A DNA stretch of 64,000 nt, from positions 12,211,501 to 12,275,500 of the forward strand of contig JAKNDB010000068.1 of NCBI GenBank assembly GCA_024305405.1, given 5' to 3'. Shown piece by piece: positions 46,709 through 58,288 of this stretch. How positions within the stretch are numbered: position 1 is the stretch's first letter; every line of letters starts with the position of its first letter. The translations under genes and the position numbers were made by a program. Under the pieces are notes generated by a model. It worked only from the letters and a program-made list of their open reading frames with translations, was not told the origin of the DNA and ran no database searches. The stretch is from Dirofilaria immitis (lineage: Eukaryota; Nematoda; Chromadorea; Rhabditida; Onchocercidae).

Positions 46709-48391
46709 AGCATAATTGTTGAAAGTGCATGAAACAACCGCGGAAGCCTGTGATGAAAAATCCGCATCATATAATAATTTTCGCCCAGTTTGTCGTTTTT
46801 TGAAGAATATCAAAATTCTTTTTTTCGATTATTGTCCAACCACCGTACATGCAAGAGACAATATAGGAATTTTCATCAGCAATACGTATGCTCCATGCAC
46901 TACCATTCATCTAAAAATAGATTGATGTTTTTCACTTCTTAGCTATGTTTTGATTTTTCATTTATGAATATTCGTTTTCTTTTGTGAATCGTCATACGAC
47001 TCAAAGGAATTTTAAATTTAAAACTCAATTAACTAAAATATTACAGTTCGATGGAATTCACAACTTCATATTCGCATCATATAATAATTTTTTAGGCGAT
47101 ATTTTTACATGCAATTAAATCAAAGAATTCTAAAAAAATTCTTTTAATACAAAAAATTTCAATTCCTATACCAGTTGAAGGATTAAATAGCAAATATTTC
47201 GAAATGCAGTCCTATAATCAGCCACATCTCAAGAATACTAGAAATAGAACTGAATTCGAAAAATCTACCTTTCTATTAAGAATGCATTGTACAAAATTTC
47301 TGAGATCGATACGGCGTACATGATCATCATAGGAACCACTGATAATGTACTTTGAATTTTCTCTATGAAGAGAAATGACGCCACATAGATGTGTCTTGTT
47401 AATATTGATTGGTTGCTTTGTGTCTAACCGCAAATCCCACAATTTTAATAAATTATCTTCACCACCAGATAGGATGCAATTGGTATCGAGCCATATCGCT
47501 GTCCAAACTTCACATGGTTCATTAGTATATAATGAAGTATGTCCCACAAATGAAAAAGATATGTTTCCTGAAAATAAAAAAGTAGGAAAAAGAAAATGAA
47601 ATTCATGGAAAAATTGAAAATAAATGGAGAGACACAGACATTACTGGAGCATTTAAGGATGTAATAAGAGATATGTAAATAAATAATTCGTACAAACGAA
47701 GTCTGAGTGTTTTTTCTTCAGTTATTTTTAAGTTTTCCAGCGACAGAAACTGTTTATTTTCAATTTCGTAGTTTTTTTGCTTATACTGCTAATATTTTAC
47801 ACTAGATATATTACATTTGAATATTACATATTAATTGTCACGCTTACATGTGCCATTAAATCCTTTTTGTCGCAACCTGCATTTTAGGTTAAAAGGTGAA
47901 ATTTGATGTATTATATTTTAAAATTGAATAGAAAAAAATTAAGATATTTTTTCGAAACTGCTTCAATATTCAGAATTTTAAAACTTAAGCTCCAATCTGA
48001 AAAAAATACCTGTTTCTAAATTGATAATATGTATTCTTCCACAAACATCGGAGCAAAGTGCAGAATTTTCACAAACTGAAATCGAAAGTAGAGTCCTCTT
48101 TTTGGTTAGTGGTAAAATATGCACAACATCCAAATTATCATCAACCACACCAATGGAACCAGTTGTTAGAGCAGAAACGATATGTCCATCAGATTTTAGA
48201 GCAAAACGAAAAATTCCTCCAGGTAAAGCAATAAGTTTGTCCACTTTGTTTCCGTGCAGTTTATATATACTGCCGGAGTGAGTATTATTATCGTGCAGCT
48301 GATAAGTTGCAACGATGGATTTCAAAGATTTCTTCTCTATGACTTCGAGAGCAGCGGGTTTTTCATTGAGGATGAGTGGGCAGCATTGCAT
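46709..48391 (-). CDS. dph-7: DPH7/WDR85-like diphthine methyltransferase (WD40), C-terminus incomplete
   Basis: Exons 48391-48010, 47567-47269 and 46910-46709 are supported; the last exon or exons below 46709 are not resolved. DPH7 is a WD-repeat hydrolase acting near the end of diphthamide synthesis on elongation factor 2. The N-terminus (ALEVIEKKS...VATYQL) matches the family's opening. Exon 2 carries WD repeats: EVWTAIWLDTNCILSGGEDN then KLWDLR, and IISGSYDDHVRRIDLRN. Exon 3 has SAWSIRI...SCMYGGWTIIE, the next propeller blade. The T run 46796-46801 (plus strand) must be changed to continue the frame into GRKLLYDADF. The start lies 82 bp after the stop of the CDK2AP1-like gene on the same strand, with TTTCTAG between them, as in a trans-spliced operon. 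The remaining 3' part may overlap the last rgp1 exon in antisense. Confidence 0.8.
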
Positions 48392-48472
48392 AGTTTAGAA
48401 TTTTTAAGTCGAAATTCCAGAACCTAGAAATTTGATTTGAAGATTAGCAAAGATTCTGTAACTTGTGCCAAA
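48392..48472 (-). promoter_or_regulatory. Probable operon spacer with trans-splice acceptor
   Basis: Only 81 bp separate the CDK2AP1-like stop from the dph-7 ATG on the same strand. An AAATTTCTAG about 40 bases before the ATG could accept a spliced leader. Spacing of about 100 bp is characteristic of nematode operons. Confidence 0.6.
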
Positions 48473-48942
48473 TTATTGCTGCCGAGCATTTCGATCAGTC
48501 TCTATTAGACATTCTCGAACAAGAATCCGAGCACGGATGATATTTCGCTTTAAACGTTCCGAACAAATTTTATTGTTTGTATATGACGGACGAATATCCT
48601 TTCCCAGCTCTTCGATGACCTGCAAAATGATTTGGATTCTATGTAATCCTAAATTTTATTCATTTTAATATATAAGCAGATCGATGCTATTTTGGACAAT
48701 AATAAGATAATTACGTACAACAATGCACAGTAATCTCAAACAGTTCGTTACGAAAAATATAATGAAAATCGTGGATTTGAAAATTCGAAAAAGGTCAGAC
48801 AACCAACACTCAATAATTGGGTATATTTCGATGCTCCCGTTACTTGCGCAGCTGGAACTGAATATTGAGGAAGTGTTGCAGTAGTTGAGGACTGATTAGA
48901 GGTTAACTGCTGTATAGTGTGTCCGCTACTTTCACCAGACAT
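48473..48942 (-). CDS. CDK2AP1/DOC-1 family protein
   Basis: Two exons, 48942-48808 and 48619-48473, joined in phase 0 to 93 residues. The N-terminus is Ser/Thr/Gln-rich and probably disordered. It is followed by the conserved C-terminal helical module: KYTQLLS, then [29 protein letters not shown] and ETDRNAR at the end. In vertebrates CDK2AP1 binds CDK2 and is a subunit of the NuRD chromatin complex; that role here is inferred from family only. The start is the ATG at 48942; an upstream in-frame TTG at 48957 is not credible. It is the upstream member of a tight same-strand pair with dph-7. The donor GTTGGT is unusual but gives the conserved join. No frame break is needed. Confidence 0.9.
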
Positions 48943-49949
48943 AGCAATACTCGTCAATCATCTAGTGATTAATATAATCGAAGTAGCAATACCTGAGAAA
49001 CATTTGATAATAAACAATTGAAAACAGTAAGTAACGTCACATTCTATCTTTATCACCGTAAATGATACTGTCCGATATAAACATTAAACCGTAAAGGCCA
49101 ACCATCTACCCCGACCTCGACAAACAACCAGCAGCAATCTTACGAAATAAGCATGAGACTTAACGTTATCCACGTCGCACAACTGCTGTATGCAATGAAA
49201 TATGAAATGCAAGAATGCCATTTACGGCATTCAATATATTATATTGTATGAAGTCGTCAGTTGTCATTTTATGGTCATTTTCGTGGAATACACTATTCTT
49301 TTAAGATGATTCTCTTCGTGCTTCGAGAAACAATTTATCAGAAAATATTATGTTTTCAAATTTCGGTACTATTATTTCATTAGTCTCATTACGATCATAT
49401 AGAGATGCATATTAACACCACAGTAAAATACTAATTAAATTAAATATTAACAGTTTGAAGATTTAAATACGATTTTTGTACTATTCGAAATTCGTCTCTT
49501 CATGATTTCTTTAAATGATTTATTACGAAAGAATAATATATTTATATGTCATATTTCTATATCAAAATCTGAACTTTATACTTTTGCTCTTTAACTTTGG
49601 TTTATAAGCGATTGTATAATTTAATCTGAATCATTTATTTATTGATTGCTTTCAATGTGATTTTAACAGTTCTTTTAATGATGCTGTATATCGCCTATTG
49701 CAAAAGTTGTTGGTGAGATGATTTAGTAGAACTTTTTTTTATTAAGGATTATTTTAAATTTTACTAAAAGATTTCATTGACCAATTAAAGCTGTTCATAT
49801 TTCAATGAAATCGTCTCTCTAAAGCTATTTTTATATAAGCATGGGAAAATAATTCCTATTTAAATATTTTTAATTATTTAATAATTTGTTGATAATTTTT
49901 CAGTATTGATTTGGTATCACTTATCTTCCGATTTAAAGGAAACTGTTAA
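48943..49949. other. Divergent promoter region
   Basis: About 1 kb between the divergent CDK2AP1-like/dph-7 pair and cuc-1. The part next to the CDK2AP1-like gene (49080-49200) is less AT-rich. A TTTTTCAG at about 49896-49903 upstream of the cuc-1 ATG could be a trans-splice acceptor. No gene is seen. Confidence 0.5.
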
Positions 49950-50868
49950 ATGTCTAAGGTAAGATTTTACATTTTATTTTATTGAAAGCTTCAGAAGTTC
50001 ACATATTGTGAACAGAATGAATCCCATATTCCGGAATATTTACTATTCCATTTGATCCAAACCACAGAAGATGTCATTCCGAATCGATAATGTTGCTTGT
50101 ATGGGAATATTTGCCAATATCCATTGAGAAGTTTAGGTAGCAGGTAACAAAATGCTACCTAAACCCGGCAGGATTTTAAAAGAATGGAAAATCTTTTAAA
50201 CTTCCCTTCATTATAGCTATTCCGACATTGAGCAAGAAGGATTCGGTATTTACAAATTATATTGCCGATACCAGGCTATTTGCAAGATCCAGTTGTTGAA
50301 ATTTAATTGAATTTCAGACATATACTTTGAAGTAGACATGACCTGTGAAGGATGCGCAAATGCAGCAAGGAAAGTATTGTCGAAGTTAGAGAGTATGTCA
50401 TTCCTCTTTTTCCCAAGTTTCAAAGGAATTCAAATACTTCAAGATTTTTTTATTCGCTTTCCTGCTCCTGCTCAGCTGAAAACACATAATCAGTAAAATG
50501 GTCCTCAAATAAATCGATTTCGTCAGAATCAAATATTGCATTTCAGTTGTATATTAAACATTTGCGACATAACTAATGGTCCTGATTTGCGACAAGAAGT
50601 GTTTCGTTTGCAAGATTTTATTTTTCTCCTAACTTTCTAATTTTTGTTACAGCCGATATATCAGATGTACAAATAGATGTATCGACCAAGCGTGTTGTTG
50701 TTACAACTACATTACCTGTCAACTCGATACTTGAAACATTGCAGAAAACTGGTAAAAATGCAAGCAGATTTGTTAAGAGGCATGCATTCACTACTTTAAG
50801 CTTTTTACAAGGAAATTTTAACAATTCTAATTCTTTTATCAGAGCAAGTAAACAAGCGACAAAAGTAA
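49950..50868 (+). CDS. cuc-1: Copper metallochaperone, ATOX1/CUC-1 type
   Basis: Exons 49950-49958, 50318-50392, 50653-50751 and 50843-50868 give 69 residues, the usual size of ATOX1. The protein carries Cu(I) in the cytosol to P-type copper ATPases of the secretory pathway. The metal-binding loop M-T-C-E-G-C is clear (MTCEGCANAARKVL), followed by the second-strand block VSTKRVVVTTTLP and the ETLQKTG helix end, all typical of the heavy-metal-associated fold. A one-base deficit in the short T run 50326-50328 breaks the frame between MSK-TYT and FEVDMTC. The first exon encodes only three residues. If the last intron is not removed, the frame instead runs on to 50921, giving a long basic tail unlike the family, so splicing at ACTG/GTAAAA is preferred. 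Confidence 0.88.
50131..50164. repeat. Perfect 12-bp stem-loop in cuc-1 intron 1
   Basis: GTTTAGGTAGCA at 50131-50142 is followed, after a 10-base loop, by its exact complement at 50153-50164. It is less AT-rich than its surroundings and lies in the first intron of cuc-1. Confidence 0.8.
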
Positions 50869-51369
50869 ATGAAGTTCTCGGAATAATGGAAAGTTTATTA
50901 AGGCGTATAATTTTTCTGTAAATTCTTTTTACATTATCATATAAATATTTTGAATTTTCAGTAACTCTTCTGGTTCACTCCAGTTAAATTTTAATTCTTT
51001 TCCAAGTTTTCAGCGTAACATTTCATTTCGGTTTTCATTGCTAAATATTTTCTGTAATATTTTTAAAATTTTCTTAGTTTAGTTTGAATTGTTTTCTCAT
51101 TTATCATTTTTCTTATCTTACTTCACTTCTTCGATATTTGTCATCAATCCGGTTAATTTTGTAATTTATTATCATCCATCTACTATTTATTTCATGCATT
51201 TATTGCGTATAATTGCCTCTGCTTGTTCATTTATTAATACTAATGGAATAATTAGCTTTTCTTCCATTTCTGTCCAAATTTATCTGTCCATATTATTGTC
51301 GATTTGAGTACAGGATTGAATTTTGAATTAACTGCAGTTAGACATATTAAATTGAAGTTTATTTCAGTA
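50869..51369. other. Convergent intergenic region
   Basis: Five hundred bases, very T-rich on the plus strand, between the 3' ends of cuc-1 and utp-25. It presumably holds both 3' UTRs. No gene is supported; an open frame at 51089-51307 is hydrophobic low complexity. Confidence 0.5.
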
Positions 51370-54300
51370 TTATTCATTCTCTCGACTGACTAAAACATGC
51401 ACTGTTTTTGGGGACGATATTATCTGTTGTATACAATTATCACCAAATATGTGAGTCATACGGAGGAAATCAAACTTTGTATATAGTAAACGAACATGAG
51501 CATAATTGTAATCCACCTGATTGATCATTTCATGATAAAATTTGGATTGCGCCGGAGGTTGATAAAAAGTGAGCGATTTGACACCCTAAATTATAAGAAA
51601 AGTAGAAGAAATTTCAACACTAAAAGTCTGGAACAGCAGAAAAAATATGGTTGCTGGATAATACTGGAAACATTTGCATGAACTATTTGCATTTCAGCCA
51701 TTCTCTATTTTTCGAAATAAAAAGTCATAAAATACAATAAAGACTCCATTATTACCTTAATATTGTAACGTCGATAAAAATGAAATCGTTCTGTTATAAG
51801 CATAAATTTCTTTTCCTTCCTATGAAATAATGCCCGCGCTTTTGCTACCTATAAAATTTTAATTGCATTTTAAAATTACGATCCTTATTCAAATTCTTTG
51901 AAAATTTTCTTTTCTTACAAATGAGGCATCAATTGAGTATTTTAATTGACACTGTGGACCGAAAGTAATCTATTTGCTAATTTCTGAGATAAAGACAGAA
52001 ATAACAATAAGTTCACTTCTAACATGATCACCAATTGATTTACATAAATGGAAAATATATTGAAAATAACTGAAAACATTATAGTCACGAACTTTTTTCT
52101 TAATACTTATTTCTTCTGAAAAAAGAATCAGATAGAAAGCTTAATAGCATGAACTGACCTTTCCTTCTTTAGCATACTCATGAAGTTGAACGAAACTTTC
52201 GTTCTCATTTTTAGATAATTCCTAATTCTCACGAAGTCAAAATACGATGGAATAAAAATAAGCGTACCCAGTTCACACTTAGGCAGAATTTTTTCCTGAA
52301 AAATCAATATTTATTTCGTATGTAGTACCTATATCATTTCTATGTGCATGTTAGTGTATAAATTATACACACATTCTGTTCGTAAAGAAAAGACTGAGTT
52401 CTTCATAAAAACAAAATCTATTAATTACCGAAAATTAACATTTGTTGAATTATGGATTAATACCTTGAAAAACTTGAATCGGATATCAGATTGATTTTCT
52501 GCCACATCAACATCGATTCGTTGTAGTTCTTGACAGTATGGAATTTCTATCTAAAATTACCAAAAATTCTTCAAAAGTATCGATTATTGCATAACAGAAA
52601 ATAATAAACAGTCCGAGATTTTATATTATGTGTCAAATTTGATCAAAACTGCGACACATAAACTTCGTTTAACAAGAAAATGTATTATTTTACATCAATA
52701 TTTAGATGTAGATCATTTAGCGAAGATGCTATTACTCGAAATAAGAAAAAGGAATTAAAAAAATAAAAATTTAATCATAAGGTAATTAACAAATAATTTC
52801 ACTATTTATTCGAAAAACTTAAATATTATTAAGCCTGCAACATTGTTTTCGTTTTAGTCCATTTCTATATGGAAAGAAACAAATAAAGAAAGAAAAATAA
52901 AGAATATACGTTATCCAGGAATCCTTGACATGGTATAAGTAACTTGATAAATCCAGCAAAATTCCTACAATAAAAAGCAAATAATGCATCGCATTCCGCA
53001 CGACGCTCTTCAGATATCAATATTGTTTGTCTAAAAATATGATTTATTTTCTACTTAAATAAATCCCACTGTATCATACACCATTAATATATTGTTTACG
53101 AGTTCCAAAAAAGCAAACCTATAAAATTTGGAGTATTGTTCGAGACTCAACGTCGAACTCGCGATATATCAACCGTGAGTTTCTTCGGTTGTATATGCAA
53201 ACTATTGATAATATTCAATAAATGTTCCCAATTTTGCATCAGCAATATGTCAGCCTAAACTTTTTTATCTTTTTTCTTAAAAAAATTGCATAAATTCTGA
53301 GCAAGAAACTTTGAAAGTCCTCAATATTTATATTCAATATTTGATATTTTAATGAGTGAAAATTCTGATAATTATAAAAAGTCAGTGATGTGATATCAAT
53401 CTTCTTTTATCCATAAAAATTCAAAAAGCGACAACATTTCAAATCCTGTCAAAAAACTACCTTGTCGATGATTAACACTTCTATGGAAGCCAAAAGTCCG
53501 TTTCTCGTTCCGAGTTATTTCCATCACTTTCACCTACAATCATCCGTAAACCTAACGGTGAGGCAATTAAAATATCCGATTCATCAAATGCCTTATAAAG
53601 TTGCAAACTTTTTTTGGCAAGTGCAACACCAATCCGAAAGCAATCATCAGTATTTCCACTCATAAGCTTCCGGTAATCATTCGAAACCTAAATGCACTTG
53701 AAATAATAATCAGGCATATGAAAAAAAAATAAAAAAATACAGCAAAACATACATGCGAATAAGGGAAGAATATCTATTAATAAAAAAATGTAGCGTGACT
53801 GAAAGAAAAAATAAAAACTTTCACAAAATTGATAAAAGTTTTCGAAAGTTTCACTTTTCTTTTTCCGATATCCTGAATCCTGTATCACCGAATTCTGTTT
53901 TAAAACGCCGATAATTTGAAATAAACGGTTTGTCTGAATCGCCAAAAATCAGCATTCGAAAATTTTCAATAATTGTAAATACATTCTTTTTCATTGGACA
54001 AATGATCAGCACTTTGGGCCGAGATAATCCTTGGTCACGTGTTTTCTCGATATCACTCTCGGTAAGCGTCCCTAAACTTGAAATTTAAGCTTAGGGAAAT
54101 ATTGGCTAATTACAAAACGGCGTAAATTAACGCTCGTTTTTCTTTTCTCTCGCGTCATCCGAAAAGCAATTAAAATTATGGAATGTATTGGGATCATTGT
54201 TAATATATGGTATAAATCAAGGAGCATATCACTATTTTATGATAATGAATGTTGCAAACAATTAAGATGAAATAATAATTTAATTATAAAATAAAAAAAT

Positions 54301-55001
54301 TCACCTTTTCATGACATTTCTGCAAAAACTGCTTATTCTCTATTACCATATTTCGTGTTTGTGTAACATGGTTGATAGCATGTAGGCAATACAATGGCTA
54401 AATTACTTTCAAATTTAAAATTCTTATCTAAATTTCAATTTTAAAGATGAAAATTAAATAGAAAAATTTCTCACGATCTATCCTTTCTACTATTTCATAG
54501 AATGATAAATATTGCAAACAACAAAAACAGTACTGTATGATCGATTTGTAATCCTGATGCGTAAAGGTCGATGTATCTACCAATAACATTATACAATGAT
54601 AGCTGTGCGTTGTTTACCCGATTCCCAATAAGAAATTCAAAATTCTCCACCAATTTCAATTTAAACCAAAGTGCTCAATTCCCTCTTGTTTTAGACTATC
54701 ATCTTCGAACTTAGAATAGCGCTGCTGGAATAAACCTATCCCAATATCTTCCTGCAAAACAAATATTGCTTATGATTTATGATCATTCTCATCAAACGGA
54801 ATTCCACAAAATAAATCATAGGGAAAAACCGACCAGAACAATACGCTTCGGTTCACTCTTTATACTGGTGGTTGATGTTAGCAATGTAGCCACAATAGCT
54901 GGATCTAAAATTTCCTCGAAATGTTGTTGAAAGTAACTTGGGATATTATTCTCATTGATCCCAAATGCTTCTCGGAATTTCCGTTTCCCTTTGATCATCA
55001 T
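51370..55001 (-). CDS. utp-25: UTP25/DIEXF-like ribosome biogenesis factor (DEAD-like)
   Basis: Exons 55001-54834, 54751-54475, 54071-53825, 53687-53461, 53254-53119, 53030-52910, 52550-52464, 52295-52159, 51848-51756, 51585-51370; about 571 residues. UTP25 is a nucleolar small-subunit processome component with a helicase-like fold lacking canonical DEAD-box catalytic motifs. Family blocks seen: RDQGLSRPKVLIICP, SGNTDDCFRIGVALAKKS, SDILIASPLGLR, ADILLMQNWEHLL, KFYRQTILIS, TLIFIPSYFDFVRIRNY, FMLITERFHFYRRYNIKG and a C-terminal VHVLVSRENE. Breaks each needing an added base lie at 54660-54662, 53855-53858, 53492-53495, 53149-53150 and 52208-52212, with another near 54560. The long acidic N-terminal region of vertebrate and yeast members is short here, or an upstream exon was missed; ATG 55001 is the best start seen. 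Confidence 0.9.
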
Positions 55002-55649
55002 TTCTCTTCAATATGATAACTACAAACTCATAATGAGATCATAAAATTCTTTGAATATTATGACCAGCGCAAATTTCGATCTATTGTTGACAAGAACACG
55101 ACACTACGAGATCCTATCACTAATTCACTTTTCTTAGCATATAAGTGAAAAATTGACAAAAACTCATTCCATTGAAAAAATCAAATTTCAATTAATAGAA
55201 GACACACACATATCACACATAGATATATAAGTGTCCTTTGAGCTCACATCACAGAAACTTAATAAACTTTCACTTTTAAGATTAGCAAAGAAAAATTTTA
55301 AAATGACCAAATAGCGAAAAAGGGAGTAGGAAAATAGGTAAAAATTCTGAAACCTAGTGATTTTTTAAAATAATTTCTCCCTCAATCCATTTCTTGCCTT
55401 TTCCTTCGTTCGTACCTATCACTAATAATGTATAACAATGAACAAATCAAGACGATATGATATATAAAAGAAATAAAAAGCAAAGTAAATCAGTCATACT
55501 TTGCAATATAACAAATTCACTGAAATGGTAAACATTTATTTGAGACAAATGAAATCTTGAAAGCCAAAAATGCAACGACAGATATAAAGGGAGAATAAAA
55601 CACAGTACTAGTTTACATGATGAAACATTCTATTACAAAAGATGCACAC
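55002..55649. other. Intergenic region between elongin B and utp-25
   Basis: About 650 bp between the elongin B stop and the utp-25 start, same strand. It contains A/T-rich runs only. The spacing is longer than a classical operon spacer, but a missed utp-25 first exon would shorten it. Confidence 0.5.
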
Positions 55650-56626
55650 TTATTGTTCATTCGTAGTAGCCTGCTCAGGCCTCATTGCATCCGGTACAGG
55701 GGTGGAATTGATAGTGGCTCAATGACAACATCCTCTTCATCTAAAACTAAAATTAATGTCAAAAAAATAAATAAAATAAATTATAAAAAGAAAAATGTAT
55801 ACCATCCATTAAAGCGTTCAATTATCAACCAAATTTTGTATGTTCATAGAAAAGCTAGATGCCCAATGTCGTCATAATCTTCAAGTGAAATGATCACTAA
55901 TGTTAAATCATATCACATTTAAATATTAAACAACAAAATAGTCAATTAGTTAGGCAAAAATTATTTTTCTTTTTGTTTTTCTTCAATTTTTAAGATAAAA
56001 CGATCCTGTTTGCTATCAGTAAATTATTCATTTAATGCAAACTAGCTAGTATCGCAGAATCGTAACAAAAGCTTCTAAAATCCTGGACAATGTATAATGT
56101 TTTCTCGAATTCTTGATGCAGTACAAATCTGGTAATTCTGATGTCTGCTTGAAAAGAAAAACTTTTTTCGAGAATATGCTTATGGAACTACTGGAACGAA
56201 ATTATTGTAAAAACCTAAAACGAAATAATTTGAAAACTGAAAATTTTTTTCAAATTATTCTCTCACCGTTCGCGAAAACGAGTGCTAGGGGTGCCGGTGC
56301 TTGGGCACGCGAATTCTGAGGAGTATAACCACACTCCGAAAGAGTTTGACGATCCTCAATTGTATGCCAGTATCCCTCTTCGGTTTGTTTCTTCAAAATT
56401 AGCTTATTAATTGGCACCTGAAAGCACAACTATCATATAAAAATTAGGTAAACCTCTTCACTAAATTTTTTTCATAAAAAATATTCTGAAATCTAGATAC
56501 AAACAGAAGCAGGACATATTTACCTTCAGAATACCTTCAATAATTTTTTAAGTTCCAGAACTGTTGCATTCTCTTTGACATCGCAAAAATATGCGTTTTA
56601 CGACGTAGTATCTCGAAAAAGAGTTC
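55650..56626 (-). CDS. elob-1: Elongin B (TCEB2), 5' exon not found
   Basis: Exons 56626-56524, 56417-56267 and 55740-55650; a first exon carrying the start Met should lie upstream but was not identified. Elongin B is a ubiquitin-like protein that pairs with elongin C in Cullin-2 E3 ligases and in the elongin transcription factor. Family matches: LRRKT at the start of the beta-grasp fold, the TVLELK block, EDRQTLSECGYT, RAQAPAPLALVF, and IEPLSIPP then PDAMRPEQ at the C-terminus. Three one-base deficits are required: A run 56585-56589, T run 56544-56549 and G run 55699-55702 (plus-strand bases). Two fall in one short exon, which hides it from ORF callers. After correction the stop is at 55650-55652. 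Confidence 0.88.
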
Positions 56627-58288
56627 CTAGAAATTCCAGCTAATAAAATACGCAAAATAAATTTCCCATTCATTTCCAAATCTTTTCAATCATTTATCAT
56701 TAAAAGAGAGAACCTCTGTTGAGAAGGCATTAATAACTTGACAAAATTTACAGATTCGAGAAAACTTCAATACAACGTGAAACGAAAAATTACAATAAAC
56801 TAGAAGGTTTTTGGCAAAAAACAAAAATAATCGATCAAATATTAATACGAAGCTAATTTCTACACAAAACTGTAATTCAAAAAAAATGTAAAGAAGAAGC
56901 GAACCATTTTGCTGCTATCCATAGAAATGAATGCTTACTCAGACACTGCACATTACCCACCAAATCATGCAAATGAAACCAAAAATAATCCTAAAACTGA
57001 AAATTCTGTAAAGAATCGAAAAAATAAAGCTTAGATATGACCAAACAAAGCGAATTCGATGATACAGATATTATCAGTCCCGTCCAGATTTCAGGATTCA
57101 TTCAACAACGAAAAAGGTTGCATGCATAAATCGTGTATCCTTGGGCTTTCTATCTTTTCTTCATTATTTCTTTTCTTCATTATTTTCTTCATTATTTTTA
57201 AGTAACACGCTAAGTGCCTTACTTTGCATTCTTCGGAATTGTTCTTCGAATCAAAGAAAAACAAAAGAATTTACGATCAGCTTGGAATTACTTAACATCT
57301 CAAAATGTTTGTTACTTCACATTTCTTTCGAAAATAAATAACCCAACTTATAAAATCACTCGACGAACTTTTAACGAACAGATCTTTGAGCAATATTTCT
57401 GATTTAACATCAGAAAGGTCAATTTTTAAGTAAAAATTTCTTATAATCAATGTAAAAGAAATCAAATATTCTACAATTAACCTTCTCTTTCATCATACAC
57501 TCAGATTCTTGAATGCAATGTAAATCGAAACAATAAAAATGGAAAAATTACAACTAGAAATATTGATCATTGTCTAAAAAACACAAAACGAAATTTCGAA
57601 AATTGAGCAACAGCTATTTCAAATTTTATTGAATCAAAATTAGCTGCAATCAAAATTTTAATACACATTCACATTCTACATACAGACAAGATGAAACGGC
57701 AAATATATATGAAGTTCAGAATTTAAAAACAACAATAACAGATGCTCAAGGAACGGTAATTAACTATGCGCGGACTTCCAAAAGCAACAAGAACTCTAAA
57801 TCTATCTTGCTGAAGCCAAAATCCTTTCTTGGTTTGAAAAATCGGTGACAACTCGTTTTATTTCGAAATTTGAAATTCTTGATGACATAATGATAACAAA
57901 TAAAGAAGAAAGTATTTACTCGAAATACAAATATAAAAATCTTTTTCCTGTTCATGAATGATACCTTTCAATATATTCTCTCCAAAATTACACTTAAAAA
58001 TAATTTCATTGAAATTGACAGGCATAAGAATAGAATTTCTCGGAAAACTATTCCTGAAATGACTTTTAGAAGTATAAAATTTCCAAGTAATATAATAGCC
58101 AAATGATTAAAATAATGCATTTCAGAGAAATTTAAAAGGAAAAACGTTCGCAACTCTATACATTACATTTAAATTATCATTGATTAGGTGGCGCATCAGC
58201 GAAAGTGTAGAAGCATAAATAAAAATCCCAGTATTAATCGTGGAAGAAATGTAATATGTCAGTTAACATATTCAGAGTGATTGCATAT
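56627..58288. other. Region between DENR and elongin B
   Basis: About 1.7 kb with no exon I can support. It should contain the missing first exon and promoter of elongin B and the DENR 3' UTR. Short open frames here are low complexity. Confidence 0.45.

Noticed and set aside
48465..48668. Plus-strand open frame over the CDK2AP1-like exon
   Set aside because: Antisense shadow; the minus-strand reading matches the CDK2AP1 C-terminal module.
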